A stretch of DNA of 64,000 bases from Actinomyces oris (GTDB lineage Bacteria; Actinomycetota; Actinomycetes; Actinomycetales; Actinomycetaceae): NCBI RefSeq assembly GCF_001929375.1, contig NZ_MSGO01000029.1, positions 34,459-98,458 on the forward strand, in the 5' to 3' direction. Shown piece after piece: positions 30,806 through 39,647 of the stretch (the stretch's first letter is position 1; every line of letters starts with the position of its first letter). Made by a program: the position numbers and the translations under genes. The notes beneath the pieces were generated by a model. The model did not search any database and had not been told where the DNA came from. It was given only the letters and a program-made list of their open reading frames with translations.

Positions 30806-31258
30806 ATGTCGAGCAGACCGATCGAGCAGGATCCCTCCTCCACACAGACCTTCGGGGTCGTCGACGTCGCCAACTCAGTTGACTCCCCGGTGGTGGGGCT
30901 GAGCCAGCAGGACGCCGCCGCTATCGCTGCCCTGCCGTCGGGAACGGCGCTTCTCCTTGTTCACCACGGGCCGACCACTGGTGCGCGGTTCCTCCTGGAT
31001 GCTGAGGAGACGACCGTGGGGCGCCACCCCCGTGCCGACATCTTCCTCGACGACGTCACCGTCTCCAGGAAGCACGCGGTCTTCTCATCTCTTCCCGACG
31101 GCGGATACGGGGTCCGTGACTCCGGTTCGCTCAATGGGACGTATGTCAATCGCACGCGCGTGGAGCAGGTGGCTCTTCGCTCCGGCGATGAGGTCCAGAT
31201 CGGCAAGTACCGGATGACCTACCACCCCGGTCCCCAGGGCGGAGCCGCGTCTCGGTGA
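30806..31258 (+). CDS. garA: FHA-domain regulator GarA/OdhI
   Basis: A 150-residue protein with an N-terminal tail and an FHA domain (about residues 50-145). The domain carries TTVGRHPRADIFLDDVTVSR and SRKHAVFSS, then GSLNGTYVNR, the phospho-threonine-binding residues of FHA. In mycobacteria and corynebacteria GarA/OdhI inhibits 2-oxoglutarate dehydrogenase and glutamate dehydrogenase until phosphorylated on N-terminal Thr by Ser/Thr kinases; here the tail STQTFGVVDVANS contains the likely Thr, though the classical ETTS pair is not intact. ATG 30806 follows GAGGGGCAGGA. First gene of a conserved four-gene block; its stop overlaps ftsR by GTGA. Confidence 0.92.
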   Translation: MSSRPIEQDPSSTQTFGVVDVANSVDSPVVGLSQQDAAAIAALPSGTALLLVHHGPTTGARFLLDAEETTVGRHPRADIFLDDVTVSRKHAVFSSLPDGGYGVRDSGSLNGTYVNRTRVEQVALRSGDEVQIGKYRMTYHPGPQGGAASR

Positions 31259-32019
31259 GCGCCGCAACCGCACGAAGCAAGAAGCGAGACGCCCCCTCCT
31301 CCTTGCTTGAGGCCTCTGAGCGCCCGGCCGGCGAGACCTGGCCCCGCGGCATCTCTCGAGAGCCTGTCATGAAGATCGGGCAGGTGGTGGATCTTCTCAA
31401 GGTGGAGTTCCCGGCCCTGTCGATCTCCAAGGTTCGTTATCTCGAGGGTGAGGGGCTCATCAGCCCTCATCGTGTCGGCAACGGGTACCGCCGCTACTCG
31501 CAGGCGGATCTGGAGCGTCTGCGCTACGCCTTGGCGGTGCAGCGCGACGAGTACCTCCCGCTGCACGTCATCCGTGACCGTCTGGCGCGGCTGGACGCCG
31601 ACGTCGAGGCCCCCGCTCCTCAGCCTGTTGCCCGGGTGGTCGCCCGAGATGGCCAGATCGTCGACGACGGCCCCATGGACCTGGAGGCACTCCTGTCCCA
31701 CTCCGGTGCCAGTGAGTCACAGATCGAGGAGCTCGTCGCCGTTGGACTTATCAGCCCCGATGTTCGTGGGCGTTACAGTCAGCAGAACCTGAGGACCGTG
31801 CGTCTGGCCATGGAGATCACCCGTAAGGGAGTGCCCCTGCGCAACCTGCGCGCGGTGCGCGCCTCAGCTGAGCGGGAGGCGGACACGATCGACCAGGCGG
31901 TGGCTCCGCGCCGGTCGCGGTCGCGCAGTGCCGGTGAGGAGACGGCTCGGGAGCTGGCCGAGCTCGTCGCGGATCTGCACACGATTCTGCTGCGTCGCGC
32001 CGTTGACGCTCTGGGCTGA
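31255..32019 (+). CDS. ftsR: MerR-family regulator FtsR-like
   Basis: A 254-residue MerR-type regulator starting at GTG 31255 inside the garA stop. The HTH begins MKIGQVVDLLKVEFPALSIS and continues KVRYLEGEGLISPHRVGNGY. A second winged-helix-like stretch is QIEELVAVGLISPDVRGRYS. This is the protein immediately after odhI in Corynebacterium (FtsR, activator of ftsZ) and after garA in mycobacteria (Rv1828). It lacks effector-binding Cys residues, so it does not look metal-responsive. The N-terminal 38 residues are variable; an internal start at ATG 31369 (MKIGQ) is possible but has no better ribosome site. Confidence 0.88.
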   Translation: MSAATARSKKRDAPSSLLEASERPAGETWPRGISREPVMKIGQVVDLLKVEFPALSISKVRYLEGEGLISPHRVGNGYRRYSQADLERLRYALAVQRDEYLPLHVIRDRLARLDADVEAPAPQPVARVVARDGQIVDDGPMDLEALLSHSGASESQIEELVAVGLISPDVRGRYSQQNLRTVRLAMEITRKGVPLRNLRAVRASAEREADTIDQAVAPRRSRSRSAGEETARELAELVADLHTILLRRAVDALG

Positions 32020-32141
32020 CAGCGGGTGCACGCACGCCCGGTGGGCGTTGACCAGACCGGGCCGCGCGTGTCGACGAAGGTCAGCGCGCATCGGTTGCGT
32101 GTTCCCGGGACAGGGGTGGCTACCTCCCGTAGGGTTGGAAC

Positions 32142-32627
32142 GTGCCATTGATGCAGTTGGTGGGTGTCAGATCCACCGATCCTGATGACGGCTTGGTCGC
32201 CGTTCTCGTGGAGGACGGAGGGCCGGCGATGCTGGCCATTCCGGTGACGGCGCACGAGGGGCTGGTACTGCAGGCTCACGGCTCGCACCGGTCGCCCTCC
32301 TGGCCACGGCTCCTTGACGACGTCGTCGAGGCCCTGGGTGGTCGGATCGGGCGCACCGAGCTCGACGTCGACGATGACGCGCGCATCGTCGCCAGGCTCG
32401 TCGTTGAGACTCCTGCCTGTACGGATCGGGTGACGACGGTTGCCTGCACTCCGGGGGAGGGGCTGCTTCTGAGCGGATATCACCGGTTCCCGGTACACGC
32501 CAGCAGCTCGCTGACGCGCCTGAGGGCTGTGGATCTCAGTGATGACCACGGCGCGGAGCGGCTTGAGCGGTGGCAGCGAATGCTGTCGGAGACCGATGAT
32601 CTGGCCGACGACGACACGCGGGACTGA
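32142..32627 (+). CDS. Bifunctional nuclease family protein (DUF151)
   Basis: A 161-residue DUF151 protein. GTG 32142 follows AGGGTTGGAA; the usual family start LMQLVGVRSTDPDDGLVAVL is at the N-terminus, then LVEDGGPAMLAIPVTAHEG, RPS-W-like SHRSPSWPRLLDDVVEALGG and a conserved C-terminal region DARIVARLVVE. A Thermotoga structure and one plant homologue underlie the nuclease label, and the actinobacterial role is not proven. Always found between the two MerR genes in this block (Rv1829 position). Spacing to ftsR is 122 bp, so it may have its own promoter. Confidence 0.9.
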   Translation: MPLMQLVGVRSTDPDDGLVAVLVEDGGPAMLAIPVTAHEGLVLQAHGSHRSPSWPRLLDDVVEALGGRIGRTELDVDDDARIVARLVVETPACTDRVTTVACTPGEGLLLSGYHRFPVHASSSLTRLRAVDLSDDHGAERLERWQRMLSETDDLADDDTRD

Positions 32628-32628
32628 T

Positions 32629-32663
32629 GTGACTCGTGTGACTAATGTTGTAATCTGCGTCAC
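32629..32663. promoter_or_regulatory. GTGAC repeat cluster upstream of the second MerR gene
   Basis: Two direct copies of GTGACT begin at 32629 and 32638 (9-bp period), and an inverted GTCAC lies at 32659-32663, facing the second copy. The cluster starts right after the DUF151 stop and lies in the 266-bp upstream region of the MerR gene at 32894. It resembles a regulator binding site, possibly for one of the neighbouring MerR proteins; this is inferred from position only. Confidence 0.4.
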
Positions 32664-32893
32664 TTGTCGTCGGTGTCGTACTGTCAGAGAACTGGCTTCA
32701 TCGCGGGGAATAGTCGGCGCCTGGACGGCGACTGTTGACCTCAGCTAGAGATTCATGCCTGACGGCACACCGAGATGGGGCGTGCCCTTCGTTGAGCATC
32801 GCCCCAAGTGGCCCTATCGTGGAGCCGTGGCCGCACGAGGCGTGCCGCCGCACCAGTTTCAGGTGTGTGTTCTTCCGGCGACAGGAGCAGGTC

Positions 32894-33472
32894 GTGAGCA
32901 TGAATGAAGCCAGTGCGATAGCAAGGCCTCAGCGTACTCAGGGCATGCTGTTCGGTGACCCGCTGCCTGAGCTCGATGCCGACTCGGGCTACCGAGGGCC
33001 GGTCGCCTGCCGCGCCGCCGGTATCACGTATCGCCAGCTCGACTACTGGGCTCGCACCGGGCTGGTCGAGCCGTCGATTCGAAGCGCCAAGGGATCGGGC
33101 TCCCAACGGCTCTACTCCTTCCGCGACATCCTGGTCCTCAAGGTCGTCAAGCGCCTTCTGGACACCGGGGTCTCGCTCCAGCAGATCCGCACGGCCGTCA
33201 GCGCCCTGCACTCCCGCGGTGTCGAGGATCTGGCCTCCATCACCCTCATGAGCGACGGCGCCTCGGTCTACGAGTGCACCTCTGCCGACGAGGTCGTCGA
33301 TCTGGTCGCCGGCGGCCAGGGCGTCTTCGGCATTGCCGTGGGGCGGGTGTGGCACGAGGTTGAGGGGGCGCTGGCGGACCTGCCCGTCGATCACGCTCAG
33401 GCGCTCGGCACGCCGCTGGTCGAGGACGAGCTGGCCAAACGTCGCGCCGCCAAGCGGCAGCAGGCCATCTGA
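32894..33472 (+). CDS. MerR-family transcriptional regulator (Rv1830-type)
   Basis: A 192-residue MerR protein. The frame is open from 32735, but GTG 32894 sits six bases after AGGAG and begins MSMNEASAIARPQRTQGML. After a variable N-terminus the HTH contains YRGPVACRAAGITYRQLDYW and SGSQRLYSFRDILVLKVVKR; the region QQIRTAVSALHSRGVEDLAS follows and the end is basic (KRRAAKRQQAI). The family partner position (last gene of garA-ftsR-DUF151-MerR) is conserved across actinobacteria; targets are not established in general. A strong hairpin terminator follows the gene. Confidence 0.9.
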   Translation: MSMNEASAIARPQRTQGMLFGDPLPELDADSGYRGPVACRAAGITYRQLDYWARTGLVEPSIRSAKGSGSQRLYSFRDILVLKVVKRLLDTGVSLQQIRTAVSALHSRGVEDLASITLMSDGASVYECTSADEVVDLVAGGQGVFGIAVGRVWHEVEGALADLPVDHAQALGTPLVEDELAKRRAAKRQQAI

Positions 33473-33510
33473 GCGCCCCGGTGCGCGCGCCATCAGACCG
33501 CTTGTTCGCC

Positions 33511-33542
33511 GAGGCTGGAACCGTGGTGACGGTTCCAGCCTC
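33511..33542 (+). terminator. Terminator of the garA-MerR block
   Basis: GAGGCTGGAACCGT (33511-33524) pairs perfectly with ACGGTTCCAGCCTC (33529-33542): 14 bp with a GGTG loop, 38 bases after the MerR stop. No T-run follows. Confidence 0.75.
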
Positions 33543-33633
33543 ACACATATCCTGGCCGAGTCGATCCGACTCATGACAAGGCGACTGTCGCCGCGGTGCA
33601 GCTCTCGGCGGCGCTCTCACACCAGGAGGCAAG

Positions 33634-34593
33634 ATGACTGGATATCCCACCCGTACCCTGGCCGACTTGAGGATCAGCCCCATTGGGCTGGGAGGCAACG
33701 TCTTCGGCTGGACGGCCGATGAGACGACCTCCTTCGAGGTGCTGGACGCCTACCTGGACGGCGGCGGGAACCTCATTGACACTGCTGACGGATACTCCTA
33801 CTGGGCTCCGGGGAACTCAGGAGGGGAGTCGGAGACGGTGATCGGTGCCTGGCTCGCCTCGCGTCCTGTCCGTGAGCGCGTGGTTCTGGCCACGAAGGTC
33901 TCCACGAAGCCCGACCGTCCGGGTCTGAGCGCCGGCAACATCCGCCGGGCGCTGGAGGAGTCGCTATCGCGGCTGCGCACCGACGTCATTGATATCTACT
34001 ACGCCCACTTCGACGATGAGTCCACTCCGTTGGAGGAGACCGTCGGCGCCTTTGACGAGGCCCGCCTCGCCGGCAGGATCCGGCATGTGGGGCTGTCCAA
34101 CTACACGCCCGAGCGCATCCGGCAGTGGTTCGCCATCGCCGACGCCCAGGGGTGTGCTCGACCCATCGTCCTTCAGCCCCACTACAACCTTCTTCACCGT
34201 GACGACGTCGAAGGCCCGGGTGCCAGGGGGCAGGTGGCGGCCGAGCTCGGTATGGGGCTCATGCCCTACTTCGCCCTGGCCGCCGGTTTCCTCACGGGGA
34301 AGTACCGCCGAGACGAGCCGATCAGTGGCGATAGGGCTGGAATGGTCGCCGACTACCAGCGGCCGGAGTGCTATGACGTCGTTGAGACCGTCGCCGCAGT
34401 GGCGGCGGATCACGGGGTGGAGCCGGCAGCGGTGGCACTGGCCTGGCTGCGTGATCGTCCCGGCGTCACCTCTCCGTTGGCCTCGGCGCGCAACCTGAGC
34501 CAGCTGCGGCCGATCCTGGAGGCGCTGACCCTCGAGGTCAGCGACGAGGAGACCCGGGCTCTCACCCGGGTCTCCGATGCCGCGCGCTCCTGA
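33634..34593 (+). CDS. Aldo/keto reductase
   Basis: A 319-residue NADPH-type AKR barrel with start ATG 33634 after AGGAGG. The tetrad is visible: Asp49 and Tyr54 in NLIDTADGYSYW, Lys in VVLATKVSTKP, His in DIYYAHFDDEST. The cofactor end has VGLSNYTPERIRQW, and the C-terminal SPLASARNLSQLRPILEAL matches the NADPH-binding loop of the family (P-x-SA-R). Carbonyl substrates vary widely and cannot be predicted. It is convergent with the Hsp70-like gene and has no clear operon partner. Confidence 0.92.
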   Translation: MTGYPTRTLADLRISPIGLGGNVFGWTADETTSFEVLDAYLDGGGNLIDTADGYSYWAPGNSGGESETVIGAWLASRPVRERVVLATKVSTKPDRPGLSAGNIRRALEESLSRLRTDVIDIYYAHFDDESTPLEETVGAFDEARLAGRIRHVGLSNYTPERIRQWFAIADAQGCARPIVLQPHYNLLHRDDVEGPGARGQVAAELGMGLMPYFALAAGFLTGKYRRDEPISGDRAGMVADYQRPECYDVVETVAAVAADHGVEPAAVALAWLRDRPGVTSPLASARNLSQLRPILEALTLEVSDEETRALTRVSDAARS

Positions 34594-34616
34594 CCCACGG
34601 TGGGGCCGGCCTGCGC

Positions 34617-36218
34617 CTACAGGGTGCGCCTGCCCAGAACGTAGCGGCGGCTGTATCCATCGGTGAGGTCGGTGATGGTGACGCGAACCAGACCGGCCTC
34701 ATCGACGCGGTAGTGCTCCTGAATCCGCGGTCCGTGATCGCGCCGTTCCACCGAGTAGGTCCTCAGCTCCTGGTCGTCGACGTCCCGCAGCGGCGCCTCG
34801 AAGGGGAAGACGATGTCCTGGTAGGGCGCGATCTCGCCGCGGGGCTCGCCGCCCTCGTCGACACCGGCGCACTCCACGAAGCGGTACCAGCCGATGTTGT
34901 GCGCCGCATCGTACTCGCGGGTCAGCACCGTTCCCTCCCGGCCACCGGGAGAGGCCTGGACGGACTCGGGGCTGAGGATCGCGTCGAAGGTGAGACGGTG
35001 ACCGCCGTCGGCCTCCCGGAAGACGCCGAAACCCCGTGAGAGCCGGTCGGTGAGGTCGTAGTCGCTGGTGCGGTCCGCCGCGATCGCCAGGCCGATCGCG
35101 GTGGAGGCCCCGGGGTAGGGGGAGCGGTGAACCCGGCGACCGAAGCGCTCCCGCAGGAGCCTGGGCACCAGAGGCAGACCCGAGGCGCCGCCGACCAGGT
35201 AGACGCCGGCGATATCGGTCAGATCCGGACTCCCGTCGTCCAGCCTGCCGACCAGAGGCGCCATCGTGGCCAAGGACCGCTCAATGAGCGGCGTGCAGGC
35301 CTCATACAGGTCGGTCACGGGCAGGACGACGTCCTGGCCTCTCAGGATGACGAGCACCCGACGGCTCTGAGGGGTGAGGCGCTCCTTGGCATCCCGGCAC
35401 TGGTCCAGCAGGTCGTCGAGCTCGGTGGGGGAGAGGTCCTCCTCGCTGATGCCCGCCCGGCTCAGGGCCATCGTGGCCATGAGCAGGTCGACGTCGTCCC
35501 CGCCCAGGTCTCCCAGACCGCGAGAGGCCAGCACCTCGTGAGACGTGCCGATGACGTCGACCAGCGAGGTGTCGAAGGTGCCGCCGCCCAGGTCGTAGAC
35601 CAGCACCCGGGTGCGCCTGGAGGAGACGGTGGTCGCCTTGCGATGCGTGTACTCGAATCCGGCTGCGCTGGGCTCGTTGAGCATGGCGGCGACACGGAAT
35701 CCTGCCTGCTGGAAGGCCTCAAGAGTCAGGAGGCGCTGAGCCCCGTAGGCGTGGGCGGGCACTGCGACCACCACGCGGGCGCGCGAGATGTCGATGCCCC
35801 GCTCAGCGAGCTCGCCTTCAAGATGGCGCAGGAAGCTGGTGAGAACCTCCAAAACGGAGAAGGTCTGGTCTCCCAGCCGTACCGGTGTCGAGGCCGTCAG
35901 TGTGGGGGAGGCCAGGACCCGTTTGAGGCTGCGCAACAACGGAGCCCCCTGATGAGCGGCCTGCCTGGCGGCGAAACCATGAACGAGCGCGCCTTCGTGC
36001 AGTGCGGTCAGTGAGGGGATGAAGTCGTGCTCGTCACCGTGCTCGTCGGTGAAGCTGATAACGGGATAGTTTCCCCGATCAGCACGCGCCACGACGGTAC
36101 GTGTCGTTCCCAGGTCGATACCCAGATCGATGTCCGTTGTCGACTCGGAGTCGATCCCCGGGTCGGGGAGGGTGCCGCTGCCAATACTGTCCAGGCTCTT
36201 CGTGGTGTCCGCTGCCAT
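34617..36218 (-). CDS. Hsp70-family ATPase with divergent C-terminus
   Basis: A 533-residue protein with an actin/Hsp70 nucleotide-binding domain: LGIDLGTTRTVVARADRG near residue 31 (phosphate 1), VVAVPAHAYGAQRLLTLEAF, LNEPSAAGFEYTHRK, VLVYDLGGGTFDTSLVDV (phosphate 2) and VYLVGGASGLPLVPRLLRE (adenosine). The NBD ends near residue 380. The remaining 150 residues (TFDAILSPESVQASPGG, GWYRFVECAGVDEGG) do not carry a recognisable DnaK substrate-binding lid and are shorter than in DnaK (about 610-640 residues). Such variant Hsp70s are common in actinobacteria with unknown client proteins. It is not next to grpE or dnaJ. The first 28 residues are a disordered, acidic tail. Confidence 0.85.
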   Translation of the reverse strand: MAADTTKSLDSIGSGTLPDPGIDSESTTDIDLGIDLGTTRTVVARADRGNYPVISFTDEHGDEHDFIPSLTALHEGALVHGFAARQAAHQGAPLLRSLKRVLASPTLTASTPVRLGDQTFSVLEVLTSFLRHLEGELAERGIDISRARVVVAVPAHAYGAQRLLTLEAFQQAGFRVAAMLNEPSAAGFEYTHRKATTVSSRRTRVLVYDLGGGTFDTSLVDVIGTSHEVLASRGLGDLGGDDVDLLMATMALSRAGISEEDLSPTELDDLLDQCRDAKERLTPQSRRVLVILRGQDVVLPVTDLYEACTPLIERSLATMAPLVGRLDDGSPDLTDIAGVYLVGGASGLPLVPRLLRERFGRRVHRSPYPGASTAIGLAIAADRTSDYDLTDRLSRGFGVFREADGGHRLTFDAILSPESVQASPGGREGTVLTREYDAAHNIGWYRFVECAGVDEGGEPRGEIAPYQDIVFPFEAPLRDVDDQELRTYSVERRDHGPRIQEHYRVDEAGLVRVTITDLTDGYSRRYVLGRRTL

Positions 36219-36526
36219 GCGGTGACCCTATCGTGACGGGCCCCTCCTTCATGGGTAAGCCACCATGTCGAGAGGCACTTGAGGAACGTGACAATTGGCT
36301 CAGCGGCTTTGCCCCTGAGATGGGACGAAAGACCGTGTTGCTGGGGAGTGAGCATGACGTGCTTATGAGACGTCCGGAACCGGTGCGAGGCTCGTATGCG
36401 ATTGGTTAGGCAGCAGGGGGGTCGGCGGGTAACAATACTGGTGGGTTGCGCTCACGCGACCCGGACCTCCGCAGCCGTCTGCCAGGGCGGTCGAGAGGGT
36501 CAGCCAGATCTCTCATCGGGAACGGT
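36219..36526. other. Intergenic region between Hsp70-like and PiT genes
   Basis: These 308 bases lie between divergent genes. I see no gene. AT-richer patches occur around 36405-36450 (GCGATTGGTTAGG, GTAACAATACTGG); TAACAATACT is a plausible -10 region for the PiT gene. No clear operator or hairpin is visible. Confidence 0.4.
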
Positions 36527-37765
36527 ATGAGCACCATTCTCTTCCTCGTGATCGTTGTCATCGTGACGGCCCTCATCTTCGACTTCACGAACGGTTTCCA
36601 CGACTCGTCCAATGCGATGGCGACGTCGGTGGCGACAGGCGCCTTCACACCCAGAAGAGCGGTTCTGGTCGCCGCCGTGCTCAACATCATCGGCGCCTGC
36701 CTGTCGACCGAGGTCTCCAAGACGATCTCTCACGGGATGTTCGACGACACGGTGATCGAAGCGGCGCCGGCCATGATCTTCGCCGGTCTGGCCGGCGCCA
36801 TCCTGTGGAACCTGGCGACCTGGTTGTTCGGACTGCCGTCATCCTCGTCCCACGCCCTGTTCGGAGGACTCATCGGAGCAGTCATGGTGGCGGCCGGGGT
36901 CCAGGGAGTCCACTGGGGGACGGTGATCTCCAAGATCATCCTGCCCGCCGTCATCGCACCAGTGGTGGCGGGGCTGGCGGCAGCGCTGGCCACAGCCCTG
37001 GCCTATCGCATCGCGCATCCGACCAACCCCTACTCCGAGAGGCTCTTCCGCAACAGTCAGCGGGTCACTGCCTCGCTGGTGGCGCTGTCTCACGGCACGT
37101 CTGATGGGCAGAAGACCATGGGGGTCATCACGCTGGTGCTGGTGGCCGGCGGCTACCAGCAGGCCGGTACCAGCCCCCACTGGTGGGTCATCGCCGCAGC
37201 GGGCCTCGCCATCGGCCTGGGCACCTACTCGGGCGGGTGGCGCATCATGCGCACCATGGGACGTGGGCTGGTGCATGTTGAGGCGCCGCAGGGCTTCGCC
37301 TCCGAGACCGCCTCAACGGTGGCGATCCTGGCCTCCTCCCATCTGGGGTTCGCCCTGTCCACCACCCACATCTGCACTGGGTCGATTCTGGGCTCTGGGA
37401 TCGGTCGGGGCACCAAGGTCTCGTGGAGAACCGCAGGCAAGATGGGGATCGCCTGGCTGGTGACGCTTCCGTGCTCAGGCCTGGTGGGTGCCGCCACGTC
37501 CTATGTCGCGGTCAAGGGTGGAGTGCCGGGCACGATCGCCGTCATCTGCCTGCTCATCCTCGGAGCCCTGGCCATCATCCGGCAGGCGGGCCACAACCGG
37601 GTGGATTTCTCCAACGTCAATGACGCCTCCGAGGTCGTCGTCGTCAAGCAGGAGCCGGAGCTGGGGCGTGAACCGCTGACGCTGGACGAGGTGCGTTCCG
37701 AGATCGTCAACGGCGTGACGGACCAGGACAGTACGCATCGGATGACGACAGGTTCCATGGCATGA
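36527..37765 (+). CDS. pit: Inorganic phosphate transporter, PiT family
   Basis: A 412-residue proton- or cation-coupled phosphate symporter. The frame opens at 36446 but ATG 36527 (MSTILFLVIVVIVTALIF) begins the first membrane helix. The PiT signature FTNGFHDSSNAMATSVATGA is at residues 20-40, with the C-terminal repeat VALSHGTSDGQKTMGVITL. About ten hydrophobic segments are visible. A cytoplasmic tail rich in Glu and Val (VVVKQEPELGREPLTL) ends the protein. It overlaps a small membrane-protein gene by ATGA, so the two are translationally coupled. Confidence 0.94.
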   Translation: MSTILFLVIVVIVTALIFDFTNGFHDSSNAMATSVATGAFTPRRAVLVAAVLNIIGACLSTEVSKTISHGMFDDTVIEAAPAMIFAGLAGAILWNLATWLFGLPSSSSHALFGGLIGAVMVAAGVQGVHWGTVISKIILPAVIAPVVAGLAAALATALAYRIAHPTNPYSERLFRNSQRVTASLVALSHGTSDGQKTMGVITLVLVAGGYQQAGTSPHWWVIAAAGLAIGLGTYSGGWRIMRTMGRGLVHVEAPQGFASETASTVAILASSHLGFALSTTHICTGSILGSGIGRGTKVSWRTAGKMGIAWLVTLPCSGLVGAATSYVAVKGGVPGTIAVICLLILGALAIIRQAGHNRVDFSNVNDASEVVVVKQEPELGREPLTLDEVRSEIVNGVTDQDSTHRMTTGSMA

Positions 37766-38007
37766 CCGGTATGGCGATCGACTGGGGCTCGCTGGGGCTG
37801 GTGGCGTCAGTGACGGTGCTGGGCACCGCCTTCATCCTCACCATCTGCTCCCTGGCGGCTCGCATGCTGGCCACCGTGCACGCCAAGCATGAGGCCGGCG
37901 AGGTCGAGGGAGTGCGTCTGGCTCAGGTCCTGGCGGGCGTCTTCATCGCCATTGCCGCCATGATCGCGTTATTCGGTCTGTGGCTCATCGTCCCGTACTT
38001 CCACTGA
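37762..38007 (+). CDS. Small two-helix membrane protein coupled to PiT
   Basis: An 81-residue protein whose ATG overlaps the pit stop. It has two strongly hydrophobic segments (SLGLVASVTVLGTAFILTIC, residues 9-28, and VLAGVFIAIAAMIALFGLWL, residues 55-75), joined by a charged linker LATVHAKHEAGEVEGVRLAQ. I do not recognise a named domain. A similar small transmembrane gene follows pitA in mycobacteria, so a transporter accessory role is a reasonable inference, unproven. Gap to the GH32 gene is 47 bp, but that gene is likely regulated by sugar. Confidence 0.8.
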   Translation: MTGMAIDWGSLGLVASVTVLGTAFILTICSLAARMLATVHAKHEAGEVEGVRLAQVLAGVFIAIAAMIALFGLWLIVPYFH

Positions 38008-38054
38008 GAACCAACCGCCCCAGTACGCGACAGTGGCCCTGCTAACATCCAATC

Positions 38055-39587
38055 GTGACTGAGGACCTCAAGGGCCTGGCCCTGGATGCGATTGCCACAT
38101 CCACGGCGGCTGATGACCCGGACTATCCCTGCTTCCACGTCGTCCCACCGGTGGGACGACTCAACGACCCCAATGGGCTGCTGGTCGACGGCGACACATA
38201 CCACGCCTTCTACCAGCTCAGTCCCCTCCACCCCCACCGCAAGCTGGTCTACTGGGGGCACTCCTCCTCGACGGACCTGCTGCACTGGCGCCACCACGCC
38301 CCCGCCGTCATCCCGGACTCCTCCTACGACCGCTCCGGGGCGTACTCCGGCAACGCGATCGTGCTGGAGTACGCCGAGCTCGACGGCGCAGCCGCTCAGG
38401 TTCCTTACCACCTCTTCTACACCGGGAACCTCAAGGATCCGGTCACCGACGAGCGCACCGCCAGCCAGTGCCTGGTGACCAGTGGTGACCTGACCGACTT
38501 CACCAAGTGGCCCGGCAACCCCCTCATCCCCACCCATGCTGAGGGATACACCGCCCACTACCGCGACCCGCAGGTCTTCCGCGACGTCGACCGGCCGGGG
38601 GAGTACCGGATGCTCATCGGGGTCCAGCGCGCCAACGAGACCGGAGCCGCAGTCCTGTACCGTTCCCGGGACCTGGTCTCCTGGGAGCTGGAGGGAGAGC
38701 TACGCTTCCCCGGGGCGGGAGGCACCTTCGACTCCTTCGGGTACATGTGGGAGTGCCCCGGCCTGGTGCGGCTGAAGGACGAGGACACCGGTGAGGACTG
38801 GGACGTTCTCATCTGGTGCCCGCAGGGCATCACTCCCGACAGGGAGGGCTTTGAGAACATCTTCCCCTGCGTCTATACGGTGGGTCACCTCGTGGGTACT
38901 GAGCTGCGAGACACCGGCGGGGTCTTCTACGAGGTCGACCGGGGCTTCGAGTTCTACGCCCCTCAGGTCTTCGCCCGGCGTCCCTCCGAGCCAGGGCCGG
39001 TGCTGCTGACCGGATGGGCGGGCAATGCCTCCGAGGACGACCAGCCCTCCATCGAGACCGGACAGTGGGTCCACGCCCTGAGCATGCCTCGGATGCTGAG
39101 ACTCAAAGCGGGCCGACTCATCCAGCGCCCTGCCGCTTGTCTCCCATCCGCCGCAGGCGAACCGGCTCTCGTGGGTGAGTGCCTGGAGACGGGCATCTAC
39201 GAGGTCGATGACCTCAGTGGGCACCGCAGCTGGCAGCTGCACCTGGAGGCCGACGCAGAGCAGACCACGGGGCCGTGGGGACTGCGGATCGGATCGGATG
39301 ACTCGCACGTGGACATCACCCTGGACGGGCGGGTGCTTCGGGTGGATCGCTCCACCTCCCGCTATACCCAGCACGGCTCCACGCGCGCAGTGACACTTCC
39401 TGAAGGATGCGAGCCGGTGCTGGAGGTCATCCATGACCGCTCGCTGACTGAGGTCTTCGTCGGTGACGGGGCGCTGGTCCTCACCCTGCGCAGCTTCGTC
39501 GACATCAACAGCTCGGGAGCACGGCTGATGGTGGAGGGGAGCCTTGCGCTGACAACTGGCAGCACGAGGACTCTCGCACCGTCCTGA
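38055..39587 (+). CDS. sacA: Sucrose-6-phosphate hydrolase (GH32)
   Basis: A 510-residue GH32 hydrolase beginning at GTG 38055. The catalytic motifs are complete: nucleophile Asp38 in VGRLNDPNGLL, transition-state stabiliser Asp171 in YRDPQVF, and acid/base Glu233 in MWECPGLV. The five-bladed propeller runs to about residue 360 and the C-terminal beta-sandwich to 505 (RSWQLHLEADAEQT, EVIHDRSLTEVFVGDG). There is no signal peptide, so it acts on sucrose-6-phosphate delivered by the PTS next door, rather than on extracellular fructan. It is codirectional with the PTS gene across a 307-bp gap that contains a promoter and operator. Confidence 0.93.
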   Translation: MTEDLKGLALDAIATSTAADDPDYPCFHVVPPVGRLNDPNGLLVDGDTYHAFYQLSPLHPHRKLVYWGHSSSTDLLHWRHHAPAVIPDSSYDRSGAYSGNAIVLEYAELDGAAAQVPYHLFYTGNLKDPVTDERTASQCLVTSGDLTDFTKWPGNPLIPTHAEGYTAHYRDPQVFRDVDRPGEYRMLIGVQRANETGAAVLYRSRDLVSWELEGELRFPGAGGTFDSFGYMWECPGLVRLKDEDTGEDWDVLIWCPQGITPDREGFENIFPCVYTVGHLVGTELRDTGGVFYEVDRGFEFYAPQVFARRPSEPGPVLLTGWAGNASEDDQPSIETGQWVHALSMPRMLRLKAGRLIQRPAACLPSAAGEPALVGECLETGIYEVDDLSGHRSWQLHLEADAEQTTGPWGLRIGSDDSHVDITLDGRVLRVDRSTSRYTQHGSTRAVTLPEGCEPVLEVIHDRSLTEVFVGDGALVLTLRSFVDINSSGARLMVEGSLALTTGSTRTLAPS

Positions 39588-39647
39588 GGCCTTCCCGACC
39601 TCGCGTCGCCACGGGAGCAAAGAGTTTCTGAGCAGGGCGAAGACAGG

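Noticed and set aside
34617..36218. Calling the Hsp70-like gene dnaK
   Set aside because: It is too short, lacks the C-terminal lid and is not with grpE/dnaJ.
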